A stretch of 64,000 nt of DNA. Origin: Strongylocentrotus purpuratus (taxonomy: Eukaryota > Echinodermata > Echinoidea > Camarodonta > Strongylocentrotidae). The notes below the pieces were generated by a model, which was not told where the DNA came from, made no database searches, and saw only the letters and a list, made by a program, of their open reading frames with translations. Positions 33,651-45,456 of this stretch are shown here, in pieces; within the stretch, counting starts at the first letter, position 1; every line of letters begins with the position of its first letter. Location of the stretch: the NCBI RefSeq assembly GCF_000002235.5, contig NW_022145601.1:22485389-22549388 (forward strand), written 5' to 3'. Both the position numbers and the translations under genes were made by a program.

Positions 33651-34684
33651 CCACCACTTTGTCGATCTTGTCTGTCTGCCTGTCTGTATCTCTTCTTCAA
33701 AGTCTCTTCCCTAGTTAGTGTTTATCCCATTATAGTAAACACGTTCGACGTACAACATGTATTTCACATGTTATCCATCTTCCTCCCGAGCTCAGTTTAA
33801 TATGTATGATAACGAATCGTTGAACAACAGACATCATTTCTACCATGCATGTACCACGATGGCACAACACGCTTCAACACGTAGAACATAAAGAGTAAGA
33901 TTAAACTACGATTCTATAATTTCAAAAGATAATTATGACCAATTACAAATACCAAAATAGGGGCTACTTTTTAAAGACTGGAAAGGTCGCATATTACATC
34001 TTCTGATTAAAAAAAGGGAACACCAAATGTGCCCTTTCTCTTTCTTATGCATCCGCGTCTTCTAAACTCATTTACATGATCTACGTTCCTTGCATTGAAC
34101 CTAGAGGAAAGTGGGTGCTTTAAAATTCTCAAATCAGGGTAGAAGGGTTTTGAGGGAAGTGGTGAGGGGAGAAACCCCACACCAAGCTGTACTATCACGA
34201 CTATCATTCACTTTTCTAGTTGATATGGAGTATCGGTTATGGCCTGAGGCAAGTAAGTTCTGGAGACTGCGTTCGTCCACTTGAAATTCTCTTCGCCCGT
34301 TACAGAGCTGCATGACACTGTGCCGTAGGACTGGCTAGATTACCAGCCACATCCCCGCGAGGCAAGACTGAGTCATTTTGATAAGTGGGTGGAAATGGGA
34401 GGGGAAGGGAGGGGGTGAACGGTAGAATTTCTTGCTGAGGTTCTCGTGGCTTAACTACTATCACAAATTTACAAAGAAGTTCAAGTGAACGTAACTTGTT
34501 TTAACTATTGATATCTTCTTCTATGAAGCAAAAAGAGAGAAGAGGATCAATACGGGATATCCTCAACAATGGTCTTGTTTTAACGGCGTCAGGCTATGTT
34601 TGTACGAGACATGCGCTAGCGACAAACTCCGCAGGCAATATCGCAGACTAACCGATTTCTTAAGTTTAACGCTGCACCTAACGT
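33651..34684. other. Unassigned sequence
   Basis: No gene or repeat is recognised. Confidence 0.5.
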
Positions 34685-34723
34685 AATACATCATCCTAAT
34701 ACATCATCCTGATACATCATCCT
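34685..34723 (+). repeat. Three-copy 13-bp tandem repeat
   Basis: The unit AATACATCATCCT is repeated three times; the third copy starts with G. Confidence 0.95.
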
Positions 34724-34766
34724 TATCTGAAGCGCGCTCGCAACTCTCATGCTCTATCTATGAACA

Positions 34767-34794
34767 GGAGTTGTGAGTTTAAACTCACAACTCC
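34767..34794. repeat. Perfect 28-bp palindrome
   Basis: GGAGTTGTGAGTTT is followed immediately by its exact reverse complement with no spacer, centred on GTTTAAAC. Confidence 0.97.
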
Positions 34795-34958
34795 CTGCTT
34801 TGACGAAGTAAACCAGTGAACGAATGGTGCCGGAGCACTTTGTCAGAGAAGTAAACAGAGGTATCGTGGTATATGTAAACATTAATTGCATACACCATGC
34901 TGTTCTGTGTCTTTATTATGCTCCCTATTGTAACCCTCCAAGCAAATTTATTGGAAAT

Positions 34959-35096
34959 GACCCCCCGTTTCATAAAACTTGTCATCAGTAACAAATGACA
35001 CCTTTTGTTATAAGCTACGGAAATCCTTGCTTCTGATTGGTTATCAGCAGATTTGTATCATTTGTCATTGATAAAAGGCTTTGTGAAATGGGTCCC
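34959..35096. mobile_element. Small foldback MITE (CCCGTTTCATAAAAC ends)
   Basis: CCCGTTTCATAAAACTTGTC with AACAAATGACA pairs with TCATTTGTCATTGATAAAAGG and CTTTGTGAAATGGG at the right. About 138 bp. Its ends resemble those of the MITEs at 27565 and 43197. Confidence 0.78.
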
Positions 35097-35227
35097 TGGA
35101 TTAGATAGGATTACTTTGAGTTTGTCCTTGCAAAGAGTGCCTTCCTCTGTACTGCGATTATCATGTAGAGGGATGCAAGAAAGTCCTCTTTATTTGACAA
35201 CCCAAGCTATTGTTTTAGAGACGCAAA

Positions 35228-35345
35228 GGAGTGGGCTCTCATGGGGAATTCGATACCGTCCGGGTGTTTACCCAATAACAGGTGTTGTCAATCACCAGGA
35301 TTTACCTTAAGTTTTATGATCAACAGGCTTTGTATTCCCCATATT
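35228..35345 (+). repeat. Dispersed repeat R1, copy 2
   Basis: Matches 72-205 (GGGCTCTCATGGGGAA, CACCAGGATT, AGTTTTATGATCAACAGGCT). Confidence 0.6.
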
Positions 35346-35909
35346 GTAAAGTCATTATCTTCACCCGAAGGCTCCCCGAGAGACTAGGTATTTTTTTTGT
35401 TGTTGATATTTTTGTTATACGACTACAGGTTTGCTGTGTACAAACTTGTGCACGCTACCGATATAGTGCTTTGTACATGCGAGAAAGCCATTGCTTCAGT
35501 GCCTTGTGCGTGCAAGCACGTATTCGTAATAGCAGTTATTGCTCATGCCCATTGGACTGTGATGTGTGTTTTGCACTCGCTATTCATAGAATAATCGCGT
35601 TAATCAGATTATCTCAAAATAAACTTGGCACGGAGGGATTTGGGGCTTGGCACAATGGGAATTAGCCCTGTGGCATGATAAGAGTTAATGGTATTTTCAA
35701 CAAGTCTGGTGTCAGCAAAATATGACCTTCTGCATAATTATTATAGAAAATGGCTACCCTCTCCCTTTAAAACACTACATCACCCCTCCAGGGAAAGTAT
35801 TAAGAGTGCCCATTGGCTGTCATCGTCAGCACTGTTATCCGTCAAGAGGTCCGACTATTTCCACATCTACTATAGATAACAATTGTACATAATGCCAGTA
35901 ACGTAACCA

Positions 35910-36098
35910 CATGCGTTGTGGCGTGCGCCTGTAATCCAGCTAACAGTGGAAGTTACAAACTGATTTAGCCGAGGACGCAGGTTCGAAACTGAGTCACGTC
36001 TGTCGGATGGTGACGTTTAAAGGTCGGTCCCCAGACGAAAATAATCATATCTGATTGACACACGTCTGTAAAAACCCAACACACACACACACACACAT
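35910..36098 (+). mobile_element. SINE with 7SL RNA-like head, copy A
   Basis: GTGGCGTGCGCCTGTAATCC at 35918 closely resembles the 5' Alu domain of 7SL (SRP) RNA. About 60 bp later a B-box-like GGTTCGAAAC follows. The rest (AAAGGTCGGTCCCCAGACG, ACACGTCTGTAAAAACCCAA) and the (CA)n tail are shared with 39974-40181, so this is a family and not one pseudogene. The 7SL comparison is from memory. Confidence 0.75.
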
Positions 36099-37730
36099 GG
36101 CCTGGGGTACATGAGGCAGGGGCCATACATAGAAATGCCAACATTGAGCAATAACGAGGACAAAATATACTAAAGAGAGATTATTGATCAATCATGATAT
36201 CCGACTATTTCAATATCTACCTTAGATAACTATCATATATGATGCTTTTTGTGTAGCTGCACGGGAGTAGAAGGGCAAATGCCACCAACTGAACTCTGAA
36301 AAAGTAAGGAGAAAGATATTTTTTTTAAAAAGAGAAAGAAGGATATATATATATATATATATCAAGGGACAGAAAGAGGGAGAGAGAGAAAGAGAGAAAG
36401 GGAGGCTACGTGAAAAGAAGATTATATGGTCTGTTTCCATTTTGAGGGCCCTTATTTCTCAAATTCTATCCAAATATGTAAGTCCAATGCTGCAATAATT
36501 TCAGTGCCCCCCCCCCCCCCCCCCTTTCAATAATTCGACCAGCCCTACAACAATGTATGACACTGATATTTAACATCGCTCTTATTGTTGAGATGTCATA
36601 CCATCAGACATGTTTATTGGGAATCGACAGAAATGAAGAGGTTAAAGTCTGTTTTCTTCTTTGATTTTTTTCATGATTGACGTCATCTTCTACATATTAA
36701 CAAATTAAGAAGCTGAGCATTGGATTCAGCCATGAATCTCCACTGTTCATACTGTCAGCTTTTTCCTTCTCTAATGCATTCCCTCACGTTCTTTTCCCTT
36801 TTTTCTTTATAGTTTTTAATGTTTTTATAAATGTTATAACATCCATTTAAACCGTAATAAAGGTCTATTACCGAATCGAAATACAGGTGATTACCCTTTA
36901 GATGGTGTTTTTGTGATTCACTGTTCTTTTATTATTCACAGAGGAAGGTTTTCTTCGTGTATTCAGGCATTTTCTTTCCTATTTTTAGCGACACCATACT
37001 ATTAACGAAATTTAAATCCTGAGGAACAGAAACGGTCGTGACAGGCGTGTTAACGATCGTCGTATAGGATTGGCAAACATAAATGGGTTAAAAGCACCCC
37101 ACTAATGATGGCATCGAGAGCGAACTATCCCATTAACCATTAGATTCCACTCTTCCATCCCTTTTAAGCCGCCATTAATTGCATTCAGGGGCAATAATAT
37201 TAAATCATGGAAGAGGATTCTATTTGCTTTCATGCACAGTTTGATATAGATAGGTTACATGCACCACAGTAAAACAAAGGTAACTGTTTCATTTTGAGGT
37301 CAGAGTGAATACAGCTTTAATTAATAAAAAAAAAAAGAGTGTATGCATTTATCCTGTGAGGTATCGGTGTTCTGAGGGGAAGTTAACTATAACACTAAAT
37401 AAAACAAACAAACTTGATCTTCTGTTTCCTACTAATTATTTCGCTTGTTTCGTCTCTACTTACGTACAAAAGTATATAACTTAATGTTTTTTTCAATCAT
37501 CACTCTTGGAGATTATCATTTTTATGAATGTTTTGCTTTTTGTCGTCAAAATTATGATTGTTTGGCTGAATCACTAAATTGAACAATCTATTATTCAAGA
37601 AAGTTGTCGGCAAAACACGGAACCCTTGCTATATTGTTGACAAGTTATAATTCTACAGGTCTTTCTGTAAAGATGTATCTATTTATATGATCGCTTCTAG
37701 ATTCTGCACTTCTGTCTATCTGGCTGTATC
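36099..37730. other. Unassigned sequence
   Basis: Contains an (AT)n run at 36343-36362, GA-rich sequence to 36410 and a C run at 36507-36524. No gene is recognised. Confidence 0.5.
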
Positions 37731-37741
37731 TCTCTCTCTCT

Positions 37742-37790
<49 letters not shown>

Positions 37791-37980
37791 GCACACACAT
37801 TAACCAACACCCACACACACACCACACCCACACATACACTCGTTTTGTTTCTTTATCTCTTTCTTTCTTTCTCACATCCCCTCTCTTCCCCCCTTTGCCC
37901 TGGTCTCTGTCTGTCTCTGAATCCCTCTCTATTCATTATCCTGTCCTCCTTTTCCCCATGTCTTTTCTTCAAGCCCCCCT

Positions 37981-38024
<44 letters not shown>

Positions 38025-38035
38025 CTCTCTCTCCC
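37731..38035 (+). repeat. (CT)n and (CA)n microsatellite cluster
   Basis: CT tract 37731-37777, CA-rich 37778-37835 and C/CT tract 37975-38035. Confidence 0.93.
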
Positions 38036-38840
38036 CCTCATTCCCTATCTCCTCCCCCTATACCTATCCTTGTCTCTTTAACCTGGACGTTCATCCGTTT
38101 TTCTTCTTCTAATGCACGAGCTAAAAATATGACTTAATCACCTTGTGGCATTTGGCGTCTTAACATCAGATCTATTATTCATCTAAGCTGATGGTCTGCA
38201 CGCACACACCCTTGTAAGTACTAATACATAACAGAGTGACTGAACTGCAAGACTACACGACTTAAGACTTCACGGTGTACTGCCTACAATTGACACAGCC
38301 AGAAACTGACAAAGTTAGGCTTAGCGCAAGGCTGTATTTCATTTTGTTTATATATAACATTAGAGTTTGTGCATGCAGACTACTACTAATAGATGTTATC
38401 CCTTGTTTTTCTAATCAGACCTAATGAGTAGGTCAATGTCGAAAAACCCTTGCCTCGCTTTTATCGTACAATCTTTCACATTGCGAACAAAATAAATATA
38501 CCATGTAAACAATGTCAAATGCATCGTCATTTTAATTCGCTTCGTGATATCATCTGAAGGGTAGAGTTAATAACAACGTTTTACTAGCGGTCTTGACCCC
38601 AAATACGAGTAGGTTAGATTAGAGGAGACGGGAGAACTTAATTAGTGTCGATTTACATTCATCGGGCAATAATCTGAGGCAATCACTACAAATTAGTTGG
38701 TTAATGGAAATCATTCATCAAATTTAGCATCAATTTGAAGCATCGTAAAAAACAGTCATCATGGTCGTCATTTCAGATGATAACTCTCAGAATCAGTGGA
38801 TCATTTCCCTAAATCCGTCGGGTTACTAGGTTTCTGAATT
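38036..38840. other. Unassigned sequence
   Basis: No gene or repeat is recognised. Confidence 0.5.
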
Positions 38841-39244
38841 TAGTGGCGTAGCCTGGGTTCCAACAAGGTGAAGCACTGGCATTACGGGGGTACGGGCCTT
38901 ATTCAGAAACTGACTGGCGAATGTAGAAGACCACTGATTAACAAGGGGAGTTGTGAGGGAATGCCCCTATCGTATCGTCTTCTTTTCTCGTCGTATTCCC
39001 CCTCCTTTACCTTTCTCTCCGTTTTTCTTTTATTTATATTCCTTGTTTGCATTATAATGGGGAGGGGGGGGGGGGGGGTGATCCCACGCCCCTTTTAGCT
39101 ACTCCATAGCCTGCTTTGATGAAGAAAGGGAAAATTCGAGCAACGTTATCTTTACTTCAATGAGAACTGACAAAGAGGTATTTCATACAGGAGGATAGCT
39201 TGGCTAGCATTGATTTACTATGGCAAGAGCATAGTGGCCGACAG

Positions 39245-39335
39245 GGAGGGAGAGAGAGAGAGAGTGATGGGAAAAGAGAGAGAGACAGTGAGGGAGGGAG
39301 AGAAATAGAGAAAGGGAGAGAAAGGGAGAGAAAGG

Positions 39336-39379
<44 letters not shown>

Positions 39380-39385
39380 TTAATG
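39245..39385 (+). repeat. (GA)n microsatellite
   Basis: GAGAGA with GGGAGAGAAA higher-order units at 39312-39341. Confidence 0.93.
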
Positions 39386-39973
39386 AGAGATATATATCGG
39401 AAATTCCACCATGTCCATGAGTGGGGTTTCCACTATTTATTGATTCGGTGCATTTACGTCAAATCCCTCACCAATCAAACTTGATGAATTGAATTAGAGT
39501 ATGTAACGAGGACATAATGACCGTTTTGAATGATAACAACATTGGGCGACCGAATGGCTCCTCTCGCCCAATGCGTCTGAATACTCACGCACACTGTAAG
39601 ATCTGTCTGCGATCTGATTGTGTTGATCATGTGCAACAGCATTTGATATACACAAGCAAACATGTAAAATCGGGATGATCGAGGTTCTGAACTGTCAAAT
39701 GAATAACTATATCAAAGTTGCGGAGGATTGCAATCATTATGTCACCATGTCAAACACTTTTTGGACGCATCATCCAATCATTACTCAACATGCTAAATAG
39801 CGATTAAATTCGTGATGAAATGAGTTAGAATTCAGGAGAAAATCTCCATCTGGGCACGATATTACATCACAGAGCAGATGTCCTAGGAACATTCCTAACA
39901 CGTCTCTTGAATACAATTTTATGTATGACGATCTTCCATTAGAAAACCAGTATTTTTCTATCTTTCCAGTATC

Positions 39974-40145
39974 TTGCGCCTGTAATCCAGCTAAAAGTGG
40001 AAGTTACAAACAGATTCAGCTGAAGACGCAGGTTCGAAACTGAGCCACGTCTCTCGGATGGTAACGTTTAAAGGTCGGTCCCCAGACGTAAATATTCATA
40101 TCTGATTGATACACGTCTGTAAAAACCCAATACACACACACGCGC

Positions 40146-40181
<36 letters not shown>
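39974..40181 (+). mobile_element. SINE with 7SL RNA-like head, copy B
   Basis: It starts TGCGCCTGTAATCCAGCTA, lacking the first bases present in copy A, and then follows copy A to the (CA)n tail with roughly 90 percent identity by eye. The CA tail is longer (to 40181). Confidence 0.8.
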
Positions 40182-40183
<2 letters not shown>

Positions 40184-40439
40184 TTTTCTTGGCCTAATCA
40201 AATAAATAACGCTTCATCCTCTCCATGATTCGTGTCTTCTTAATATTTGTTGTTCCTATTAAACAATATATGACAGGAGGCTTAGGCCTACATAGGTGCA
40301 TGTTTTGAGATCTATTTTAGTAATCAAGGAAACGAGAGTGTGTCTGATGTTTGCTGCAAATGCGAAGTAATAAAGGATTAAAGTGACCTTGTAAAGTGTC
40401 CCATATGTTCTCATTTTCTCCATTCTTCCCCTCTCTCTG

Positions 40440-40515
40440 TTCTATTCCCCCTCTCTCTCTCTCTCTTTCTCTCCCTCTGTCTGTCTCTCTGTCTCTCTCT
40501 CTCTCTGTGTCTCCC
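40440..40515 (+). repeat. (CT)n microsatellite
   Basis: Imperfect CT/CTGT tract. The long frame that runs through it into 41105 has no recognisable domain. Confidence 0.93.
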
Positions 40516-42060
40516 CATCTTCTCTCCCTTTTGTCTCATCTTTCACTGTGTGTCTCTGTCCCCTTTCGTCTAGTAGACTCTCTTTCGTTGATATCACACT
40601 CTCCTCTCATCTCTTTATATTATTATTGTTTTGTTGCTCTATTCTTCTCCCACTCTCTCATCATCTGACTATATTTTTCTCAATATATTATCTCTTTACC
40701 TCGACCGTCTATTCTGTATTTACTCTCATTGATGTCATAACAATATATTACATCTTCTCCCAGGCAGGAAAATCATACAGTGCGACAATAGCTCATCAAA
40801 TATCAAAATGCGCTCGAGGAAAAGATTACAATGTCCTGCATCAGTGGAAATATAGTCACATTGCAAACAAACCAACAACAAAAAAAGGAAAACAAAAAAA
40901 GGGTACTCTATTTTCCTCGCGGTCAACTGTCCAATATTACCATGGCAACAGTGGCTTATTACATCGAGTGAAGCAATTATTGTGTTTCTCACCCGAAGCG
41001 GAAAAGGGTGGATCATTACATGAGTATGAGTATTCAGTATATATATTTTACTCTTTTATAACCAATCATTATTTCAGAGTCCTACGTACACGATCGATAT
41101 ATTGACGTCAATGACTATCATTTTATACCAAACAAATAAAGTAACGAAATAGACAATCAAGAACTTTTTAAGAAGAAGTAATGAAATCAATTAAAGACTA
41201 TGTAATTACACAATCTATCTCTTTTTGTTATTACTATTTTTGTAGAACTATATTTTATGAAACCTTTTAACATCATGCAAACATAATGCCCGTTCTCCTC
41301 ATATAACAATGACATTCTTTTGCCAAACAACTGGCCATTTTTCTCACTTGTTGTACCCCCCCCCACACACACACACACACACACACACATACGCACAAAC
41401 ACACGCACACTGATCTGTTAATATGTGCTACGAGCTAAAATAGTTTTGTTGGACTTTTGAAAGGTTAGTACATAATTCCAGAATTTAATATTTTCGGAAA
41501 TTTAACATTTTCTTGTACATTAAATCTATAAATCAAAAAAGAAAGAGTAACATACAAATACCTTATAGTCGGGCTACTGGGGATGCGTCTTTAGTTTCTC
41601 TTTGATGTCCAAACGGATCACCGAAACCGACTCAGATAGTATTATTGTTGAGGATAGTTTTTAGTTCACATCTATTGTCCTGATTGTTTTCGTGGTAATA
41701 AGTTCCTTCATGATGATAGTTTAGTTCGATTATGGATCACTGTGTCCAGAAAAAGTGATGGATAATATGTTTGCATAATCAAAAAAAGGTTCAAAATAAT
41801 ACTAGATTACGAATATTTCCTACCAATGAAACACATTCAAGTATTGAAAACTGTCAGTATTTTTGTAACGCTAAATCTCATATCCGATCGTGTGGATGCA
41901 TTTTTGTACATTAGAATCTTGTCAGTTTGGGTATACGGGAGGGTCATTATGTCGCGAGACATTCGTTCAATCTAGGCATGAGGACCATTCGGGACATATT
42001 GAGAGAGCAATGTAAACTTGGGTACGAGAGATGATGTGTTGAAAACGGGTTCAAGAAGGA
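40516..42060. other. Unassigned sequence with a (CA)n tract
   Basis: A (CA)n tract at 41364-41389. No gene is recognised. Confidence 0.5.
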
Positions 42061-42062
42061 TG

Positions 42063-42067
<5 letters not shown>

Positions 42068-42106
<39 letters not shown>
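42068..42106 (+). repeat. (CT)n microsatellite
   Basis: Perfect CT run of about 18 units. Confidence 0.95.
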
Positions 42107-42109
<3 letters not shown>

Positions 42110-42307
42110 CTAGTTGTCATTTTATCTCTCCCTCTCTGTCCCTTTTGTCTGTGTCTGTTTCTGTCTTCCCCTTTAATCCCCTATCTAAATATCATTATGT
42201 CGCGCTCGTCCTCTTTATGTATTCCAGTCTCTCATTGATATAAATGACAATGATATAACTGCACTCCAGTTATCTATGTATTTTGACGAATAATGATGGC
42301 GTTGTTT

Positions 42308-42342
<35 letters not shown>

Positions 42343-42345
42343 AAT
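42308..42345 (+). repeat. (GAT)n microsatellite
   Basis: About 12 GAT units running into AATAAT sequence. The His-rich frame is an artefact. Confidence 0.93.
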
Positions 42346-42807
42346 AATAATTATAATGATTTATATTATAAAAAATCATCATCATCATCACCACCATAAT
42401 CGTAATGATCATAATGATTTGAAATCATAATATGTTCTCATGAAGCTTAATACATCAATAATAATTATATTGGACACCCCGTTAAAAGCAGTGGAGAGAT
42501 ACTTTTAATCATCTAATATAATCAGAAAAGAAACCTAACAATTTTGGTTGTCGTAACAATTATTTCTATGAAATGACAAGATTATATCTGTTTTGAAATT
42601 GTTTACGTAATTGTTTTGCATGTTTCATTTTATTGCTCTCTGTTTCTTGAATGATTGTTATGCTGGTGGGAAGCATATTTCTATATCGTGGACTAAATAA
42701 ATAAAATATCAAACATCAAATATAAAATAATATCTTTATCAGGTCTCTATCAGGTCTACTTAGCCTCTCATTTGTCTTAAACCGGTCATCATGTTCATAT
42801 TTTATTG

Positions 42808-42810
<3 letters not shown>

Positions 42811-42849
<39 letters not shown>

Positions 42850-42862
42850 TCTCTCTCTCACT
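42811..42862 (+). repeat. (CT)n microsatellite
   Basis: Near-perfect CT run. Confidence 0.95.
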
Positions 42863-43196
42863 CTTGCATCTAAACCAAAATGTATGTAGCCATACACCCA
42901 TGAAATACTGCACATCTTCCATCAAAGAATGTTAATGTATGAATTACATCTAGCAATGGGGTGTAGTGGGACACATTTTAGATTTCCTCTGACACTATTT
43001 TGCTCGACACGAGCTCAATAATGTGTGGAGGACCGTTGAGGAGGCTCTGAAGACCAATGCAAACCTTAGAAGATGTGATGACCCACCAATCTACCACCCA
43101 TGGGGGCTTTAAGCAAACCCTGTGACTACCCCTCGGGTTGGTTGAAGGGGTGACGTTTGCTACCTTGTATGTTGTATATAGACACATACCAGTCCA

Positions 43197-43624
43197 GGGG
43201 GTGTTTCATAAAGCTGTGCGTCAAGTTACGAATGACTTTACAAATGATTTGAATATGAAGAGCCAAATGGGATGCCCAAAGTATTTCCTGACATTTTAAC
43301 AAAGTGTGACTATATTTCCAATAATCTCAATTATTTGTAGCCCAAATAGACTTCACAATAAAATATTTTGCTAATAATGATAAGGTTAATCTAGAGCCAA
43401 ATGGGATGCCCAAAGTATTTCCTGACATTTTAACAAAGTGTGACTATATTTCCAATAATCTCAATTATTTTGTAGCCGAAATAGACTTCACAATAAAATA
43501 TTTTGCTAATAATGATAAGGTTAATCTACACCTGCATTATTTTAACTTTAGCTTATGCACTTAACAGGATTTGAGAATTCCATTCAGCTCTTCATTAGGC
43601 ACAGCTTTATGAACCCCCCCCCCC
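43197..43624. mobile_element. Foldback MITE with internal 134-bp tandem duplication
   Basis: GGGGGTGTTTCATAAAGCTG at the left pairs with CAGCTTTATGAACCCCCC at the right. The interior carries a near-identical direct duplication (43261-43394 and 43395-43528) with only one or two differences. Confidence 0.75.
43261..43528 (+). repeat. Recent 134-bp tandem duplication
   Basis: AGCCAAATGGGATGCCCAAA begins at 43261 and 43395, and both copies run to AAGGTTAATCTA with one inserted T and one substitution noticed. The near-identity implies a very recent event, or assembly duplication. Confidence 0.95.
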
Positions 43625-43986
43625 TTGATTTCTACTGCGTTTGGAGAACCCCGGCAAAGAGTGATCATATTCATCAGTGGCGTAATGAGCAAAAACGTTT
43701 GGGGGGGGGGGGGCTGGCAAAAAAAAAAATCCGCATCACCCCACTCTAACATGCAGGCCCCGCTGAACGTTTTTCAAAGTGGGGTTTAGGGGCAAAGCCC
43801 CATCAGGAGGGTCAGGGGGCGGAGCCCCCGAAGCTCAATGGGTATGGGCACCAGTGGTGGATCCAGGAGTTTCTTACGGGGGGTAGCATGGGGTGAAATA
43901 TATGTAAAACCTGATGAAGCGACAGAGCGAGGCTTTAGCGGCGAGGGGAACGACCAAGCGGGGATGGGTCTAGGAGGGGGTTTTGA

Positions 43987-44175
43987 CCCCTCCCAGAGTA
44001 GGAAGCATTTGCAATTTTAGAACCACATTAGACGCCTTTTCAGGCACTTCCTGGAGTAATATGACATAAAATTGCTTTCTCCTACCCCCTCCAAGAGTAG
44101 GAATCTTTTACAATGTGAGAACCACATTTTGCGCAATAATAGTCCACCGGCACTTCCTGGAAATGAGACGTAATT
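43987..44175 (+). repeat. Two-copy tandem repeat inside the hAT-like element
   Basis: CCCCTCCnAGAGTAGGAA, AGAACCACATT and GGCACTTCCTGGA occur in the same order at about 43987 and 44085. Confidence 0.85.
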
Positions 44176-44429
44176 AGGTTCGTTGCCGCACAATGCACAA
44201 AGACGGTGGTCCGGTACCAGTTGTACTAAAAATTATATCGAGTGTATAAACTGTGTTGTTATGAGGGGCGTTGTTAGATCTTTTTCAGTGGGGGAGGGGG
44301 GAGAGGCCACCGATTACCTTCAAAACGAGCCACCAATTACCGACAAATATATTAATGCCAATGTCCCAATGTCTACAAATTTAACCCTGTAAACCCGGGG
44401 CCAGGAACTAAGTTATTTTTTCAGTTTTC

Positions 44430-44905
44430 CCCCTCCCGCGCGCGGAAGGTTTGATACTTCATTAAATTATTAGAAAAAGAATACGATCCGTTGTACCGTT
44501 CTAGACTTTTTATTCTTGTTTCGCCCCTCCCGCGCGAAGCGCGGAAGCTATGACGTTTCATTTATCTATTAGAGAAAGAAGACGATTCATTGTACCGTTC
44601 TCGACTCTTAATCCTTGCCTGAATTCATTTTCGCCCATCCCGCGCTTAGCGCGGAAGCTTTTACGTTTCATTAAATTATTAGAGAAAGAGGTTGATTCGT
44701 TGTACTGTTTTCGACTTACAATCCTTGTCCGAATTCAGTGTCCTCCCACCCGCGCAAAGCGCGGAAGCTTTGACATTTCATTAGATTATTAGAGAAAGAA
44801 GACGATTCGTTGTACTAATTTCTACTCACTTTGTCTGAACTCAGTTTCCCTCCCTCCCGCGCGATGTGCGGAAGCTTTGACGTTTCATTAAATTATCAGA
44901 GAAAT
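44430..44905 (+). repeat. Five-copy 94-111-bp array with a GC hairpin in each unit
   Basis: Units carry CCCGCGCGAAGCGCGGAAGC (variants CTTAG, CAAAG and GATGT at the loop) at about 44434, 44528, 44639, 44748 and 44856, each followed by TTTCATTAAATTATTAGAGA and a GTTGTAC.GTT.TCGAC block. The GC-rich stem with a 3-nt loop is kept in the middle copies while the loop varies. Confidence 0.92.
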
Positions 44906-45456
44906 TGTCTGAATTAATTTTTTCTTTTCTTTGTCCGATAAAAATTCACAGTTTGTAGGGAGAAAAAAAAATTGCCGGCCGACCGACATTAAACATCTCA
45001 CCGACTTCAAACTTCTAAATTGATATAGTACACGAGCTACATAGAGCAAGAATACCGACACAGCGGACCCGACACAGCAACATAATTATCTATGCGTATC
45101 TTTCTTGCCCCTTCGACGTGGCGACTCCACCCAACATTCCCTTTGCTCTCTTACTCCCACCCATCTTCTCTTAGGCTCTTAATACCACCCTCTCTCTCTC
45201 TCTCTCTCCTCTCTTTCGTTTGTCTTGTTTTGTTTTGTTTGTTTTCTTATGTTTCCTTTTTCTCCTTTTTTTTCTTTCTCCTTTTTTTTTCTTTCTCCTT
45301 TTCTTTCTTTTCTTTCTTTTCCTTTCTTTCCTCTCCTTCCTCTTTTTTCTCCTTCTTTCTTCTCTTCTCTTTCTTTACTCGGTCATGGTTCAATTTTATT
45401 TGTGGGGGCTGGCGCCCCCCAAGCCCCCCCCCCACCAGTACGCCAGTGATATTCAT

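Larger units (their letters stand above)
43675..45448. mobile_element. hAT-like non-autonomous composite element, 1.77 kb
   Basis: The left end CAGTGGCGTA and right end TACGCCAGTG are inverted repeats (9 of 10), each followed inward by G or C runs. They are flanked by a perfect 8-bp duplication ATATTCAT at 43667-43674 and 45449-45456. The interior has no transposase-like frame. It holds a 98-bp duplication (43987-44175), a hairpin-bearing array (44430-44905) and a CT/TTTC pyrimidine tract (45190-45385). Confidence 0.85.

Noticed and set aside
38840-39110. Possible decayed hAT element (AGTGGCGTAGCCTGGG ... CCATAGCCTGC)
   Set aside because: Inverted ends are too weak and no target duplication was found.
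40548-41105. 185-codon frame
   Set aside because: Its first part is a CT tract, the rest has no recognisable domain, and the opposite strand is open over much of it.
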